NCBI GenBank assembly: GCA_013360195.1
Contig: JABWCQ010000008.1
Coordinates: 62,001 to 126,000 of the forward strand
DNA length: 64,000 nucleotides
Origin: a bacterium
GTDB lineage: Bacteria; Electryoneota; RPQS01
Direction of reading: 5' to 3'
Part shown: positions 31,995-43,080 of the stretch, one piece after another
How the letters are laid out: every line of letters starts with the position of its first letter
Position numbering within the stretch: the first letter of the stretch is position 1
Made by a program: the position numbers and the translations under genes
The notes under the pieces: model-generated
The model's database searches: none
The model's input: the letters and a program-made list of their open reading frames with translations, nothing else
Told to the model about the DNA's origin: nothing

Positions 31995-32634
31995 GAAAAT
32001 CGTGCATCGTCATGATTGTGGGTCGTTCTCGCCCTGCCAGGAAGCCGGTCTGATTGACGACTTCCTGTTTCAGCGCTTTGCCCGTCAAACCGTAAAATGT
32101 AATCGTGTCCGGTATCGCCGACGCGCTGTCAATTCCGCATTCCATTTTCGCATAGGCAACGCTTCTCGTCTTTGCCGTCAGCTCAACTCTGAAGTGAACC
32201 TTTCCTCCGCGTTCGGTTCGTGCAAGTATGCGTGCCAGATAATCGTCCGCGAGTGTTGAATTCATCACGTCTTCATTTGAAAAAACGCTGCCCATGAAAC
32301 TTGCCTTGCGTGTGAGTTTCACCGGCCGCGACACATCCGGCACGAAGAACCACAGATTCTCGTCGTTCAATAGAACCTGCTTGTCACGTTCGCGCGGCGG
32401 ATCCGTCACCGTCATCAGCGACTTGTCCTCACCAATCCCAACGATGTCATAACTATAGTAAAGCGGATCTCGCCCGGGCCGGTGAGTCTCCATCTTCATC
32501 GACATTTCATACGCCCCCGGAAAGCGAGCATCGTCCAATCGCTGCAGAAGCGCTTGAGCGACCGAATCAGACGCCTCCTGCCCCGAACACATGTGTGACA
32601 GAACAAGAATAAGAAATATGACCAGACTTTTCAC
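31897..32634 (-). CDS. LolA-like outer-membrane lipoprotein-sorting protein
   Basis: A 245-residue exported protein of the LolA-like COG2834 family. The GTG start at 32634 shares one base with the permease stop codon (TAGTG) and has AAAGGAG 7 nt upstream; the longer ATG-initiated frame runs inside the permease gene. The signal peptide is residues 1-19 (ending SHMCSGQ). Family features include the early ARFPGAYEMSMKMET strand, DENLWFFVPDVSRPVKLTRKASFMGSVFSNEDVMN, and a basic-acidic C-terminus. LolA-fold proteins carry lipids or lipoproteins through the periplasm. Together with the FtsX-type permeases it suggests lipid or lipoprotein traffic. Confidence 0.82.
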   Translation of the reverse strand: MKSLVIFLILVLSHMCSGQEASDSVAQALLQRLDDARFPGAYEMSMKMETHRPGRDPLYYSYDIVGIGEDKSLMTVTDPPRERDKQVLLNDENLWFFVPDVSRPVKLTRKASFMGSVFSNEDVMNSTLADDYLARILARTERGGKVHFRVELTAKTRSVAYAKMECGIDSASAIPDTITFYGLTGKALKQEVVNQTGFLAGRERPTIMTMHDFLEEGAFTRVEILTLKEREDVPESTFDPTRLGK

Positions 32635-33884
32635 TATCGCACTCCTTTTGCCAAAGCCGCCGTCACCGGAACGCGGGACGCACGGCGAGCCGGAAACACC
32701 GAGCCAAGCCAAGCGCTGAAAACTGACAATCCCGCGCCGATCAACCAATCCACAGGGCGCGATTGCGCGTAATACGTGTCCGCAAGCGGCATCGAAATCG
32801 CTTCAATCGCTTCCTTCGGAAGTCTTATCCCATGCACGTTCATGTACCACGCTGCAAGTCCGCCGATGGCCGAGCCGATCACAACACCCAGAATTCCCAG
32901 CGTAACTCCTTCAGCCAGAAACATCGTACGAATCTGTTTTGCCTCCATACCGAGCGCACGCAGCGCCCCGATTTCTCCTGTACGTTCAAATACCGATACC
33001 GTCATCGTATTGGAGACACCAAATACGGCAAGCGTCACCAGTATCCAGCCGATAATGCCGTAGGAAACCATATCCGCTTTCACCGCCGCGACGATGTCGC
33101 GCGCCACGACGTACCATGGTTCCACGACCAGATTGTCTTCCGTCGCCTGCACCACAGCTTGTTCGATCGCGCCGCTTACGGCCGGCACTGCTCGCAGCGA
33201 TTTAGCCCGCACGACAATCTCCGTTACCTCATCGTTCATATCGAGCAATTCCGTCACAAACGGCAGCGGCGCATATACTGCACCGCGATCCGCCACGCCA
33301 AATCCGCTGTCGAAAATTCCGATGACTTCAGCATCAACGAGATTGTTGGCCCGGTTTTGAGTCTGTGCGAAGAGCAGAAGCGATGCTCCGACTTCGGCAT
33401 CAAGCAGTTCGGCCAATCGGTCACCAATCAGGACACCGCGGGTGCTGTCCGTCAGCCGCGATCCTTCCTTCACACCGCTGAGAATAACACCGACCTTTTC
33501 CTCGGAGGAGGGAAGAACACCGTAGAGAACCACCGCTGCGCGCTCCCGCCCGTTTGACAGTGTCGCCGCCGTCAAGACTCGCGGACTGGCCGCAACAACG
33601 TCTGGAATCGCTTCCACTGCTTTCTTGACGGCGTCAGCGTGGTGAATCGTAATATCGAGCGGCAATCGCCGCTTCTCATCGGCATATCCCTCGGCATGAA
33701 TCTGCACATGACCCGTGCGCAAATCCACCGTCTTCTCAATTGTAATGAGATAGAATCCGCGCAGTACCCCGACCAGCAGAATCAGCATTCCCGTATTTAC
33801 GCCGAGAGCAAGGACATTAAACAGCGTTCTCCGGCGCTGCTTGACTACATTGCGCAGCCCAAGCTTGAACCAGAGAATGTTCAT
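32634..33884 (-). CDS. FtsX-like ABC permease (first of two)
   Basis: A 416-residue permease. The N-terminal segment LGLRNVVKQRRRTLFNVLAL is followed by a transmembrane helix, a periplasmic MacB-PCD-like domain of about 200 residues (including LRTGHVQIHAEGYADEKRRL), and three C-terminal membrane helices with the family's FERTGEIGALRALGMEAKQI coupling loop. It matches LolC/LolE/MacB-type permeases. It overlaps the second permease gene by 4 bp (ATGA) and the LolA-like gene by 1 bp. This tight coupling shows that the proteins are made in fixed ratio. Confidence 0.9.
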   Translation of the reverse strand: MNILWFKLGLRNVVKQRRRTLFNVLALGVNTGMLILLVGVLRGFYLITIEKTVDLRTGHVQIHAEGYADEKRRLPLDITIHHADAVKKAVEAIPDVVAASPRVLTAATLSNGRERAAVVLYGVLPSSEEKVGVILSGVKEGSRLTDSTRGVLIGDRLAELLDAEVGASLLLFAQTQNRANNLVDAEVIGIFDSGFGVADRGAVYAPLPFVTELLDMNDEVTEIVVRAKSLRAVPAVSGAIEQAVVQATEDNLVVEPWYVVARDIVAAVKADMVSYGIIGWILVTLAVFGVSNTMTVSVFERTGEIGALRALGMEAKQIRTMFLAEGVTLGILGVVIGSAIGGLAAWYMNVHGIRLPKEAIEAISMPLADTYYAQSRPVDWLIGAGLSVFSAWLGSVFPARRASRVPVTAALAKGVR

Positions 33885-35098
33885 CCCAACTCCCGCAGTA
33901 TATCAACCGGTTGCTTGCGCGAAGCCCAAAAAGCCGGGTAAACGGAGGCAAAGATGGATATCAGCAGCCCCAAGCCGGCAATGTTCAGAGTCGTTTCGGG
34001 CACAAACGTCATCCATATCAGACTGTCAATGCCCTCAATTCCTTGCAGTCCTTCGCCAAGGTCAAACGGATTCGCTTCAAAGTAGAAGGTCACCGGCAAT
34101 GAAAAAATCAGTCCGACTATCGTACCGATAACTCCGAGCACTGCCCCCTGAAACAGCACGAGTTTAATCAATTGTCCCGGCAATAACCCGACTGCGCGCA
34201 ACGTGCCGAACTCGCGCAATCGCTCAAGAATACTGATCATGAACGTATTGATCATTCCCAACGAGGCCACCGTTAGGATGATTATCGTGATTACCCAAAT
34301 CCCAATCTCGGATGCGTCAAGCAGCTGAATGAACGCGGCCTGGTCTTCCTTCCAAGATGTGACCTGATATTGAGACCCGAACAACTCTCTGACTTGCGGT
34401 AGCACCTCTTCCAGCATGTCGTGGTGCTCAAGCTCGAGTGTCACCGAAGTCACTCTGCCTTCCATTGCCAGCAGACGCTGCACCGTCCCGAGTTCGGCGA
34501 TGACGAGCGTCGCGTCCTCTTCTTCATTCAGACTCTTGAAGACTCCGCGCACAACTGGCTCCACCGCGGACAACCCGCCGTGGATGTCGCTTGTCAGCAG
34601 AATAATCTTGTCGCCCGATTGGACATCCAGCAGTCTGGCTGCGTTGCTCCCCAGTATCACCTGATTCGGTCCGTCCAGAAATGCGCCATCTGAGATTGCT
34701 CTGTCCAGTCGTCCCCAAATGGATTTTGCCGCTTCCGTCGTCGTTGCCACGAGCTGCATTTCCAGCGTTCGCTCCGGCGAATTGGCCAACGCGCCGAACC
34801 TCAGCATCGGCCGCACCATCGTCACTTCGGGTAGTGAGCGCAGCGAGTCTCCGAAGGACTCCGTCCACGGGATGTTCGGCTCCAGCGGCAGAAGGTCAAT
34901 CTTCTCATCATAGCCCTTCGCCGCAATCCGTATATGACCGGATTCCCGAACAGCCTGCTTCTGAACCTTGTCGCGAAATCCGTCCACATAACTTGCTCCG
35001 AATTGCAGCAGAAACACCGAAACCGCCACCACCGCAATAACGGCCAGTGAGCGTTTCCACATTTTGCGAATATCCCGCAGCGCGAGACGTATCAGCAT
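33881..35098 (-). CDS. FtsX-like ABC permease (second of two)
   Basis: A 405-residue permease with the same topology as its neighbour: RLALRDIRKMWKRSLAVIAV leading into the first helix, a periplasmic domain with RESGHIRIAAKGYDEK, and three C-terminal helices containing LERLREFGTLRAVGLLPGQL. Sequence similarity between the two is modest, so they probably form a heterodimer as LolC and LolE do. It begins 3 bp after the polytopic membrane protein gene ends. The cargo is not known. Confidence 0.9.
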   Translation of the reverse strand: MLIRLALRDIRKMWKRSLAVIAVVAVSVFLLQFGASYVDGFRDKVQKQAVRESGHIRIAAKGYDEKIDLLPLEPNIPWTESFGDSLRSLPEVTMVRPMLRFGALANSPERTLEMQLVATTTEAAKSIWGRLDRAISDGAFLDGPNQVILGSNAARLLDVQSGDKIILLTSDIHGGLSAVEPVVRGVFKSLNEEEDATLVIAELGTVQRLLAMEGRVTSVTLELEHHDMLEEVLPQVRELFGSQYQVTSWKEDQAAFIQLLDASEIGIWVITIIILTVASLGMINTFMISILERLREFGTLRAVGLLPGQLIKLVLFQGAVLGVIGTIVGLIFSLPVTFYFEANPFDLGEGLQGIEGIDSLIWMTFVPETTLNIAGLGLLISIFASVYPAFWASRKQPVDILRELG

Positions 35099-35101
35099 GA
35101 A

Positions 35102-36628
35102 TTAGTCGGAGTTTCTGACTCGGTACAGACGGAAGGGAGGATGTGCTGTGACAAATTCGCCAAGCTCCGCAAGATGACGTTCTAAGTCATCTGCAAAGTG
35201 ACCGCCGCGACGGTTGTCAAGCAGGATGTGCGTGCATTTATATTTCAAAAGCAGTTGTCTTCGTTCGTCAAGGCTCAGCCGTCCCGAAAAGAACTTCACC
35301 GCATCCGCCCGGCGCGAGTTCACTTCGTCCTGTATCAACGGGTTTCCTTTCGCCTGCGCAACCAGTTTCGCTCCTGTCACTGCCGGCACCCGCCAGCCTG
35401 CAGTATCTTCCACCATCACAACAGACGAACTGCCAAGATACTGCTTGAGAAAGGCCAAGTCATCCCATGGCTGCGGCAATGCGCCGGTCGCTGCTATGAC
35501 CTCGACATCCGGCCGCCATTGCTTGTCCATCTTTCGAATTCGATAGTAGGAGCCCGGCAGATACACCAGCGTGAACAGCAATATCGCCGGAATGACGACA
35601 CTCTTCCCACGCTCGAAGAATCCCCGGCGAAACAGCCCTGAATCAAAGAGATAGAGCCCGATACAAACGTGCGAGAATATCGCACCATAGAAGATGAATC
35701 TGCTGCCAATCTGTATCCCGAGAATCCAGCTCGCAAGATATATGACCAGAGACAGTCCGAGTGCCGTGACGGGTGCCAGATACTTTCGCTTGGCGGCAAA
35801 GTATGAGGCTGCCAATATGCCCAACAGCGCCGGACCGGCCTTCGTAATCTGGTCGTCGAACAGCCTGACTCGATACCAATCTTCAGCCGTTCCGCGAAAC
35901 AGGAGAGTCGGATAGTCAAAGTATGGCCACAGCCAGCAGGACAAAAACGCGATTGCCGGAACCACTTGCAGCAAGAGAGTTGTCTTAAAACTTGAGCGAA
36001 CAACCGTCCACGAAAATGCCCCGACGAACAGAAGCAGTGCTGTGATGGGATGCGTTAAGAACGCCGTAATGCCAAGCAAACCGTACCCGAGTAGCGCGGC
36101 TTTTGAACCGGTGGAAAGAAAACGATTCAGTTCGGCAATTCCATGAAAACACAATCCGTAGGTGAACATTCCCACATACGGCAATGTCGCGTAAAACAAC
36201 TCGGCCTGATAACCGTTCGCCTCACCGTAGCCGTGCCCCCAGCCGATCAGCATGGCTGAAATTATCCAAAGTATTGCCGCAGGACTCAGGGTAATGGTTC
36301 GCACGACTCGAACCAAACCCGTCAGAAACAGCACAAGATTCAGTAGTCCGGCAATCGCGACAGTTACAAAAAGATCCAGCCCTGCTGCGCGGTCAACAAT
36401 CCCCCAGAAAACGGTATACGGTGTGAAGCGCGGAGAAGTTTCGCCCTCCAGGGCCAGCAGCGGATTGTCGGGTTCAAGCGGTGAACGTGAAATGGCGTCT
36501 ATCGCTGCCGAAGTTTCCCAGATATCCGCCTGTTCGCCCCATTGCGGAGCAACGGTATAAAGAAGCGCGACCACAAGGATCGCGCCGTACATTACGCGCA
36601 GCCAAAAGGTGGTGCGCGTCTCGTTCAT
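35102..36628 (-). CDS. Polytopic membrane protein, GT-C glycosyltransferase-like
   Basis: A 508-residue membrane protein from the ATG at 36628, which overlaps the glycosyltransferase stop by 4 bp (ATGA). About eleven hydrophobic helices are visible, starting with WLRVMYGAILVVALLYTVA, with a soluble C-terminal region of about 150 residues (ending HPPFRLYRV). An acidic segment after the first helix (WGEQADIWETSAAID) lies where GT-C enzymes place their catalytic aspartate. This topology and the adjoining GT2 gene suggest transfer of a lipid-linked sugar in the periplasm. I could not assign a specific GT family, so the enzymatic call is inference. Confidence 0.6.
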   Translation of the reverse strand: MNETRTTFWLRVMYGAILVVALLYTVAPQWGEQADIWETSAAIDAISRSPLEPDNPLLALEGETSPRFTPYTVFWGIVDRAAGLDLFVTVAIAGLLNLVLFLTGLVRVVRTITLSPAAILWIISAMLIGWGHGYGEANGYQAELFYATLPYVGMFTYGLCFHGIAELNRFLSTGSKAALLGYGLLGITAFLTHPITALLLFVGAFSWTVVRSSFKTTLLLQVVPAIAFLSCWLWPYFDYPTLLFRGTAEDWYRVRLFDDQITKAGPALLGILAASYFAAKRKYLAPVTALGLSLVIYLASWILGIQIGSRFIFYGAIFSHVCIGLYLFDSGLFRRGFFERGKSVVIPAILLFTLVYLPGSYYRIRKMDKQWRPDVEVIAATGALPQPWDDLAFLKQYLGSSSVVMVEDTAGWRVPAVTGAKLVAQAKGNPLIQDEVNSRRADAVKFFSGRLSLDERRQLLLKYKCTHILLDNRRGGHFADDLERHLAELGEFVTAHPPFRLYRVRNSD

Positions 36629-37458
36629 CAGACTCCCGCCGGCGCCGCTGCGCCCGCCTTTTCCAACACCCGGGGCGACCTTTTGAATAACGGTGACCTC
36701 AGAAATCCCCATTGCGCCAGCTTGAACTTCAACATCACCAGCACGGTCTGTATTCCGTACTTCGTACTTCGCCTGAAGTTGATGGAGGACGCTTCGTCAA
36801 AATATCTCGTGGGAATCGGCACGTCCCCGATCCGGAACCCGTGGTATACCGACTGTGCGAGAAATTCCGAGTCAAACACGAAATCATCGGAATTCGAGTG
36901 ATAATTTATCGTTTCAAGCACCTCGCGGGCATAGGCCCTGAATCCCGTGTGCAAATCCCCTGCGTTCTGTCCCAGCATGACGTTCTCGAATATCGTCAGT
37001 GCACGATTCGACAGATACTTGTATACGGGCATTCCACCCTCGAGGGTCTCCTTTCGTGAGCGGATTCTGGACCCAAGAATAACATCCACCGTGCCCGTCT
37101 TGAGCAAGCTCACCACCGCCGGAGTGATGCGTCCGTCATACTGGTAATCCGGATGAATCATCACCACCACGTCCGCTCCGGTCTTCAGCGCGGCATCGTA
37201 ACAGGTCTTCTGATTGCCGCCATAACCCTTGTTCTTTTCGTGCCGAATCACCGTGATGCCGAGCGACTTGGCAACTTCGACCGTGTTATCCTTCGAGCAA
37301 TCGTCCACCAGTATGAACTCGTCCACCGAACCCTCGGGAATGGACTTCATCGTAATCTCTATCGTCTGTGATGCGTTGTACGCCGGCATGACACAAACGA
37401 CCTTTTTGATGTCGCGTTCGGGACGCTCCCGAAATTCCTCTAAGCGGACAAATCCCAT
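36628..37458 (-). CDS. GT2-family glycosyltransferase (polyprenyl-phosphate sugar synthase-like)
   Basis: A 276-residue cytoplasmic glycosyltransferase. The start at 37458 follows AGGAAAG, and upstream in-frame codons lie in the lpdA gene. The GT-A fold motifs are [24 protein letters not shown] and, at the metal site, [12 protein letters not shown], with [14 protein letters not shown] in the acceptor region. The layout resembles DPM1-type enzymes that load a sugar on to polyprenyl phosphate. There are no C-terminal membrane helices. It is the first envelope gene after lpdA (8-bp gap) and is coupled to the downstream polytopic protein. Confidence 0.85.
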   Translation of the reverse strand: MGFVRLEEFRERPERDIKKVVCVMPAYNASQTIEITMKSIPEGSVDEFILVDDCSKDNTVEVAKSLGITVIRHEKNKGYGGNQKTCYDAALKTGADVVVMIHPDYQYDGRITPAVVSLLKTGTVDVILGSRIRSRKETLEGGMPVYKYLSNRALTIFENVMLGQNAGDLHTGFRAYAREVLETINYHSNSDDFVFDSEFLAQSVYHGFRIGDVPIPTRYFDEASSINFRRSTKYGIQTVLVMLKFKLAQWGFLRSPLFKRSPRVLEKAGAAAPAGV

Positions 37459-37466
37459 GTGCTTTC

Positions 37467-38867
37467 CTATAAGTGAAGCGCGCGATTCTCCGTCGCCGCC
37501 AAACATGCTTCCTTCATTGCTTCCGTAAATGTCGGATGTGCGTGAGACGTTCTCGCAATGTCTTCAGCACTCGCCCGATATTCCAGCGCCACAACAGCCT
37601 CGGCTATCATGTCCGCCGCGCGCGCGCCGAACATATGTACTCCAAGTATCTCATCCGTTTCCTTGTCCGCAAGCACCTTCACAACGCCTTCGGTTTCGTT
37701 TGCTGCCCGCGCCCGTCCCAACGCCTTGTACGGAAAACTTCCCGTCTTGTAGGCGCGTCCCGACTGCTTCAACTCTTCCTCCGTGTATCCGACACCGGCG
37801 ACTTCTGGCCACGTATACACAACCCACGGAATCGCGCGATAGTTGATGTGCGGCTTCTGTCCGGCAAGCAACTCGGCCACGAATACTCCCTCTTCTTCTG
37901 CCTTGTGAGCAAGCATCGCGCCGCCGATAACGTCTCCAATTGCGTAAATTCCCGGATGAGCCGTCTCAAGATGCTCATTCACTTTGATGAAACCCCGGTT
38001 GTCAACGGACACCTTGACATTCTCAAGACCTAATTTGTCCGTGTAGGGTCGGCGCCCGACCGCCATTAGGCAGTAATCGCCCTGCAGTTCAACATCTTCT
38101 CCGCCCGGTGATTCAGCGGTCACCTTCACCTTCTTGCTCTTGCTGTCGACCGACTTGACCTTATGACCCAGGAAAAGCTCGATTCCGATGCCCTTCAAAG
38201 AGCGTCCGAGCTCCTTGCCCATCGTCGAATCCATCGTCGGAATGGCCGAGTTCAGATACTCCACTATTCTCACTTTTGTCCCCAGCCTCGCAAATACCGA
38301 GCCCATCTCGCAGCCAATCACACCCGCGCCGATAATTACAAGTTCCTTGGGCACCGTCTTCAGCGCCAGCGCTTCCGTTGAAGATATTATTTTGCTCTTG
38401 TCAATCCTGGCAAACGGCAAATCTGCGGGCTTTGAACCTGTGGCAATAATCGCCTTGGCAAAACTCAACTCCTGCGTGCTGCCGTCGTCCTTGGTGACAC
38501 GCAGGGATTCCGTCCCCAAAAATGTCCCATGACCATAATAAACATCTACCTTGTTCTTCTTCATCAAATAGGCGACACCTTTTACGTTGTCGCCTACCAC
38601 TGCGTCTTTTCGACCTCGCATGACATCCCAATCGAGTCTTAATCCCGACACCCCGATGCCGTGCGTGTCAAAATGTTTCGCGGCTGTGTAATACAGCTCC
38701 GATGAATCCAATAACGCCTTCGAAGGTATGCAGCCCACATTCAAGCAGGTTCCGCCAAGAGTCGGATACCGTTCGACCAGAGCCACCTTCATTTTCAGTT
38801 GTGCCGCGCGTATCGCAGCAACATAGCCGCCGGGTCCTGACCCGACGACGACTAAATCGTATTTCAT
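37467..38867 (-). CDS. lpdA: Dihydrolipoyl dehydrogenase (E3)
   Basis: A 466-residue flavoenzyme that reoxidises dihydrolipoyl groups on E2 with NAD+. FAD-binding motif [11 protein letters not shown] (7-17), redox-active disulfide [13 protein letters not shown] (Cys41, Cys46), NAD-binding motif [14 protein letters not shown], and the dimer-interface His-Glu pair in [10 protein letters not shown] are all intact. The start at 38867 was chosen because it begins the FAD fold. It lies 66 bp downstream of sucB in the 2-oxoglutarate dehydrogenase operon. As the only E3 in view, it probably also serves the pyruvate dehydrogenase complex encoded at 6214-11220. Confidence 0.95.
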   Translation of the reverse strand: MKYDLVVVGSGPGGYVAAIRAAQLKMKVALVERYPTLGGTCLNVGCIPSKALLDSSELYYTAAKHFDTHGIGVSGLRLDWDVMRGRKDAVVGDNVKGVAYLMKKNKVDVYYGHGTFLGTESLRVTKDDGSTQELSFAKAIIATGSKPADLPFARIDKSKIISSTEALALKTVPKELVIIGAGVIGCEMGSVFARLGTKVRIVEYLNSAIPTMDSTMGKELGRSLKGIGIELFLGHKVKSVDSKSKKVKVTAESPGGEDVELQGDYCLMAVGRRPYTDKLGLENVKVSVDNRGFIKVNEHLETAHPGIYAIGDVIGGAMLAHKAEEEGVFVAELLAGQKPHINYRAIPWVVYTWPEVAGVGYTEEELKQSGRAYKTGSFPYKALGRARAANETEGVVKVLADKETDEILGVHMFGARAADMIAEAVVALEYRASAEDIARTSHAHPTFTEAMKEACLAATENRALHL

Positions 38868-38933
38868 TTGTGTTTGTTTGTGTTCGCCGCACGATGCGTC
38901 ACCGCGCCGCACGGAATGTGTTCCTGCAGACTG

Positions 38934-40214
38934 CTATACTTGAAGCAGCATCCGCACCGGGTTCTCCAGACTCTCCTTGACCCGGACAAGAAATCCTACC
39001 GACTCCCGGCCGTCAATAATCCGGTGGTCATAACTCATCGCAACATACATCATCGGCCGAATGACGACCTGACCGTTCAAAGCGATGGGACGTTCTTCTA
39101 TCTTGTGCATGCCGAGAATCGCGCTCTGCGGAGGATTCAAAATCGGTGTTGACATCAGCGAGCCGAATACTCCGCCGTTCGAGATGGTATAGGTTCCGCC
39201 GGTCATCTCGTCAATCGTAAGCTGATTGTTCCGCGCTCGCGATGCAAGCCGCTCAATCTCCGCCTCAATCTGAGCCAACGTCATGCTCTCCGCGTTTCTG
39301 AGTACCGGAACAACCAGTCCCTTCGGAGCCTGAACCGCGACTCCCATGTCCACGAAGTCGTGATAGACGATTTCATCGCCCTCAATCGACGCGTTCACGG
39401 CCGGAAAATACTTCAGCGCTTCCGTCACAGCCTTGACAAAGAATGACATGAAACCCAGCCGCACTCCGTGCTGCTCCTGAAACTTGTCCTTGAACTCCTT
39501 TCGCACCTGCATCAGCTGCGACATGTCAATCTCGTTGAACGTCGTCAGCATTGCCGTTGTTTGCCGTACGGAAACCAATCGCTCTGCGACCTTCTGGCGC
39601 AGAGGGGACATCTTCTCGCGGCGTTCGATGCGCTCGCCCGAATAGAAAACTTTGGCAACCTGCGGCGGCATGTGCGAAGGAGCGGCGGGCTTGGCTGGAG
39701 CAGGCGCGCTTGATGCGGGTACCGGCACACTCTCAACCGGCACTGCCGCGGGCTTAGGCGCCGCGACCGTGCGCAATGCGTCTTCCTTCGTGATTCGCCC
39801 TGCCTTGCCGCTGCCGTTCGAAACCTCATTGACCGTCATCCCTGCTTCGCGCAGGACTTTGTCTGCCGCCGGAGATGCAATTTTCGTTGCCGTCGAACTG
39901 CCTGCCGCCGCTGCTGCGATTGCTTTCTGTTCTGCCTTCACCGGAGCTGCGTCTGTTTTGGCCGGAGCCGTACCTGCCGTCGCCTTCTCGTCAATCCTGC
40001 AGGCGATGGCTCCGACGTTCACCGTCGTGCCTGCCGGAATCAGAATCTTGAGCACCCCGCTCGCCTCTGCTGAAACCGAGAGAGTGGCCTTCTCTGACTC
40101 AATCTCAAAAAGCTCGTCATTGGCGTTGACAAACGAGCCGTCTGCCTTCAGCCAGTTTGAAACGGTCACTTCACTCACGGATTCGCCCGGACTCGGGACT
40201 TTCACTTCAAGCAT
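38934..40214 (-). CDS. sucB: 2-Oxoglutarate dehydrogenase E2 (dihydrolipoamide succinyltransferase)
   Basis: A 426-residue E2 subunit. One lipoyl domain occupies residues 1-75, with the modified lysine in ESEKATL (Lys42). A long alanine/proline-rich linker follows, then the binding domain for E1/E3 ([13 protein letters not shown] to GRITKEDAL), and the catalytic domain with [11 protein letters not shown] near the end. The [11 protein letters not shown] lipoyl context and the downstream [10 protein letters not shown] start are typical of SucB rather than PDH-E2. The start is the ATG at 40214. It is 53 bp downstream of sucA. Confidence 0.94.
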   Translation of the reverse strand: MLEVKVPSPGESVSEVTVSNWLKADGSFVNANDELFEIESEKATLSVSAEASGVLKILIPAGTTVNVGAIACRIDEKATAGTAPAKTDAAPVKAEQKAIAAAAAGSSTATKIASPAADKVLREAGMTVNEVSNGSGKAGRITKEDALRTVAAPKPAAVPVESVPVPASSAPAPAKPAAPSHMPPQVAKVFYSGERIERREKMSPLRQKVAERLVSVRQTTAMLTTFNEIDMSQLMQVRKEFKDKFQEQHGVRLGFMSFFVKAVTEALKYFPAVNASIEGDEIVYHDFVDMGVAVQAPKGLVVPVLRNAESMTLAQIEAEIERLASRARNNQLTIDEMTGGTYTISNGGVFGSLMSTPILNPPQSAILGMHKIEERPIALNGQVVIRPMMYVAMSYDHRIIDGRESVGFLVRVKESLENPVRMLLQV

Positions 40215-40267
40215 ATTTCTTGTATTTCCTGTTTTGCCGGGCAAGAGTAGCTTGCCCTGCAGGTATC

Positions 40268-42982
40268 TTATGATTCAAAAACTCTTTCCACCAATGCCGC
40301 AAGTTCGCGGTCATGCAATTCCGGGAAGCCCACTGACGGCGCGCAAAATTCCGGCCTCGATATCAGTTTCAGCTTCACCAAATCAAACTTGCGGAAGAGG
40401 AACGGCCAGCAGCCCTGATTCTCCGGCTCCTCTTGCGCCCATATAAACTCCGCTTTCGGATAGCGCGCTATGACGGTCTGCAATTGCGGTATCGGCAGCG
40501 GATATATCTGCTCTAGCCGCACAAGCGCGACGTCCTTACGGTTTGCGTCACGCTGCTTCTTGATGAGTTCGTAGTAAAACTTACCCATGCAAAGCACCAC
40601 CTTCTTGACGTCCTTCGGCGCCGTCCATGTGTCATCAAGAACCTCTTGATAGCACTTGCCCGGACCGAAATCCTCAATGGGACTGACGCACAACGGATGC
40701 CGCAGGGGACTCTTCGGAGTCAGCACGATCAGCGGAGTACGGAACGGACGGTGAAGCTGCCGTCTCAGGACGTGAAAGAAATTCGCCGGACTTGTACCTG
40801 CGACAATCTGCACATTCGTTCCTGCGCACATTTCAAGGAAGCGCTCGACGCGGGCCGATGAATGCTCCGGTCCCTGTCCTTCCGAACCGTGCGGCAGCAG
40901 CAGCACCAGGCCGTTTGCCCGCCGCCACTTCTGCTCGGCACTGACGACAAACTGGTCAACGATAATCTGCGCCCCGTTGAAGAAGTCCCCGAACTGTGCT
41001 TCCCAAAGTGTCAGCGAATTCGGGCTGGCCATCGCATAACCGTATTCATATCCCATCACGCCGTACTCGGACAATATCGAATTCCATATTTCGAACTTTG
41101 CCTGCTTCTTGCTGATGTGATCCAGCGGATAATACTCCTCGTCCGAATCCTCGACGCGCACCATCGCATGTCGGTGTGAAAACGTCCCGCGCTTCGAATC
41201 CTGTCCTGACAATCTCACCGGATGTCCTTCCTCACACAGCGTCGCGTAGGCCAACAGCTCCCCCATTGCCCAGTCGAATCTGCCTTCCGCTACCATCTTC
41301 TTGCGGTCCTGGAATATCCGTTCCACTTTGCTGATGAACTTCTTGTCGTCGGGAAGAGAGGTAATCGCTTGCGCGATTCGCTTCAAGTCCTTCAGCTCAA
41401 CTCCCGTTGGAGGTGACTGCATAAAGTCTTCAGGCTTTGAAAATCGCAAACCCTCCCATCGCCCCTTCATTGAACTTGGAGCCATGGTCTCAAACACGTC
41501 CTTCGCTGTCTTGAAATCCTGCTCCAGCCGCGCGCGGAAGTCCTTCTCAATCTGCTTCGATTCCTCTTCCGCAATCGTCCCCTCTTCAGCAAGCTTCTTC
41601 ACATAAATCTGCATCGGGTCCGGATGTGCGGCAATCGCCTTGTACAACACAGGTTGAGTGAACCGCGGTTCATCTCCCTCATTGTGACCGTGCTTGCGAT
41701 AGCCAAGTATGTCAATGAATACGTCACGCTGGAATTCCTGCCTGAACTCGAGCGCCAGCTCCACCGTGTATATCACCGCTTCCACGTCGTCGCCATTCAC
41801 GTGAAATACGGGAGACAGCGTCGTCTTGCACACATCCGTGCAGTACGTGCTCGAACGTGCCTCAATGTAATTCGTCGTGAAGCCCACCTGATTATTCAGA
41901 ACGATATGCAGCGAACCTCCCGTCTTGTAGGCGTCCACTTGCGACATCTGCAAGAGCTCATACACAATCCCCTGTCCCGCAATCGCAGAGTCACCGTGGA
42001 CAAGTATCGGCAGCACTCTGCGGTAATCTGAATCATGCCAGTGATCGCCCTTTGCGCGACACACGCCGGCCACGACGGGATTGATCGCCTCCAAATGGGA
42101 TGGATTCGGCATCACAGCCAAGTGCACCTGATGTCCGGCGCGTGTCGTTTTCTCTACCGAATGGCCGAGATGATACTTCACGTCGCCCGAAAACGGAGCG
42201 TCCGTGTATTGCTTGCCTTCAAATTCATTGAAGATGTGACGATAGTCCTTGTCAAGAACGTTCGTAAGGATATTCAACCGTCCGCGATGCGCCATTCCGA
42301 TCACGAAATCGCGAATCCCGAGCACCGCGCCGTGCTCCACAATCTGATCCATTGCCGGCACGAACGTCTCAAGTCCTTCAAGTGAGAATCGCTTTTGACC
42401 AACGAACCTCTGGTGCATGAACTTCTCAAGCACTACCGCCTGCGTCAGCATCTTCAGGGTGTGGCGCTTCGCATCCAGAGTGAAATGGCGCCGGTTGCGG
42501 TTGCTCTCCATGCGGTCCTGAAGCCATTCGAGCACCTTCGGATCGCGCATATAAATCCATTCCACCCCCACCGACTGGCAGTATGTCTCATCGAGCAGCT
42601 TGATAATTTCACGCAGCGTCGCAGGTCCGATGCCCACGTTTGCACCGGCCTGAAAGACGCGGTCAAGGTCCTTCTCACTTAGACCGAAATTCTCCAGGAT
42701 CAGTTTGCCGCCGTAGTCTCGCCGCTTGCGCACCGGGTTCGTCTTCGTGAACAAATGCCCGCGCTGACGATAGGCCGCAATCAAGTTGATGACCTTGAAT
42801 TCCTTTTCAAACTCCTCGGGAGTTTGCTGCACCGCATGCCCGTTCAGCGAGCGCGCGAACTCGAAGCCCTCAAAGAAGCGCCGCCAGCCTTGATCCAAAT
42901 TATCCGGCTCCTGACGATACTTCTCATAAATATCGTCTATCACACCCGGATCCGCATTCACCAAAAATGATAAGTCTGCCAT
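40268..42982 (-). CDS. sucA: 2-Oxoglutarate dehydrogenase E1
   Basis: A 904-residue homodimeric E1 that decarboxylates 2-oxoglutarate in the TCA cycle. N-terminal family segment: [15 protein letters not shown]. Active-site landmarks are [18 protein letters not shown], the ThDP/Mg region near [13 protein letters not shown], and [17 protein letters not shown]. The C-terminus has [14 protein letters not shown] as expected. The ATG at 42982 (with GAGG 5 nt upstream) is preferred over a GTG three codons earlier. It heads an 11-gene same-strand run that continues into envelope functions. Confidence 0.96.
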   Translation of the reverse strand: MADLSFLVNADPGVIDDIYEKYRQEPDNLDQGWRRFFEGFEFARSLNGHAVQQTPEEFEKEFKVINLIAAYRQRGHLFTKTNPVRKRRDYGGKLILENFGLSEKDLDRVFQAGANVGIGPATLREIIKLLDETYCQSVGVEWIYMRDPKVLEWLQDRMESNRNRRHFTLDAKRHTLKMLTQAVVLEKFMHQRFVGQKRFSLEGLETFVPAMDQIVEHGAVLGIRDFVIGMAHRGRLNILTNVLDKDYRHIFNEFEGKQYTDAPFSGDVKYHLGHSVEKTTRAGHQVHLAVMPNPSHLEAINPVVAGVCRAKGDHWHDSDYRRVLPILVHGDSAIAGQGIVYELLQMSQVDAYKTGGSLHIVLNNQVGFTTNYIEARSSTYCTDVCKTTLSPVFHVNGDDVEAVIYTVELALEFRQEFQRDVFIDILGYRKHGHNEGDEPRFTQPVLYKAIAAHPDPMQIYVKKLAEEGTIAEEESKQIEKDFRARLEQDFKTAKDVFETMAPSSMKGRWEGLRFSKPEDFMQSPPTGVELKDLKRIAQAITSLPDDKKFISKVERIFQDRKKMVAEGRFDWAMGELLAYATLCEEGHPVRLSGQDSKRGTFSHRHAMVRVEDSDEEYYPLDHISKKQAKFEIWNSILSEYGVMGYEYGYAMASPNSLTLWEAQFGDFFNGAQIIVDQFVVSAEQKWRRANGLVLLLPHGSEGQGPEHSSARVERFLEMCAGTNVQIVAGTSPANFFHVLRRQLHRPFRTPLIVLTPKSPLRHPLCVSPIEDFGPGKCYQEVLDDTWTAPKDVKKVVLCMGKFYYELIKKQRDANRKDVALVRLEQIYPLPIPQLQTVIARYPKAEFIWAQEEPENQGCWPFLFRKFDLVKLKLISRPEFCAPSVGFPELHDRELAALVERVFES

Positions 42983-43051
42983 AATCCTCACTTTGTGTCA
43001 CCCGACTAACGGGCGGTATCCAAAGGGCGAGTCAAGCTGCCCAAAGCTTAG

Positions 43052-43080
43052 AGTTTACGAAATTCCCCGCGTATTCACAA
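43052..43080 (-). promoter_or_regulatory. Candidate promoter of the sucA operon (minus strand)
   Basis: On the minus strand, TTGTGA (43080-43075) and TAAACT (43057-43052) are 17 bp apart, 69 bp upstream of the sucA start. Confidence 0.45.
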
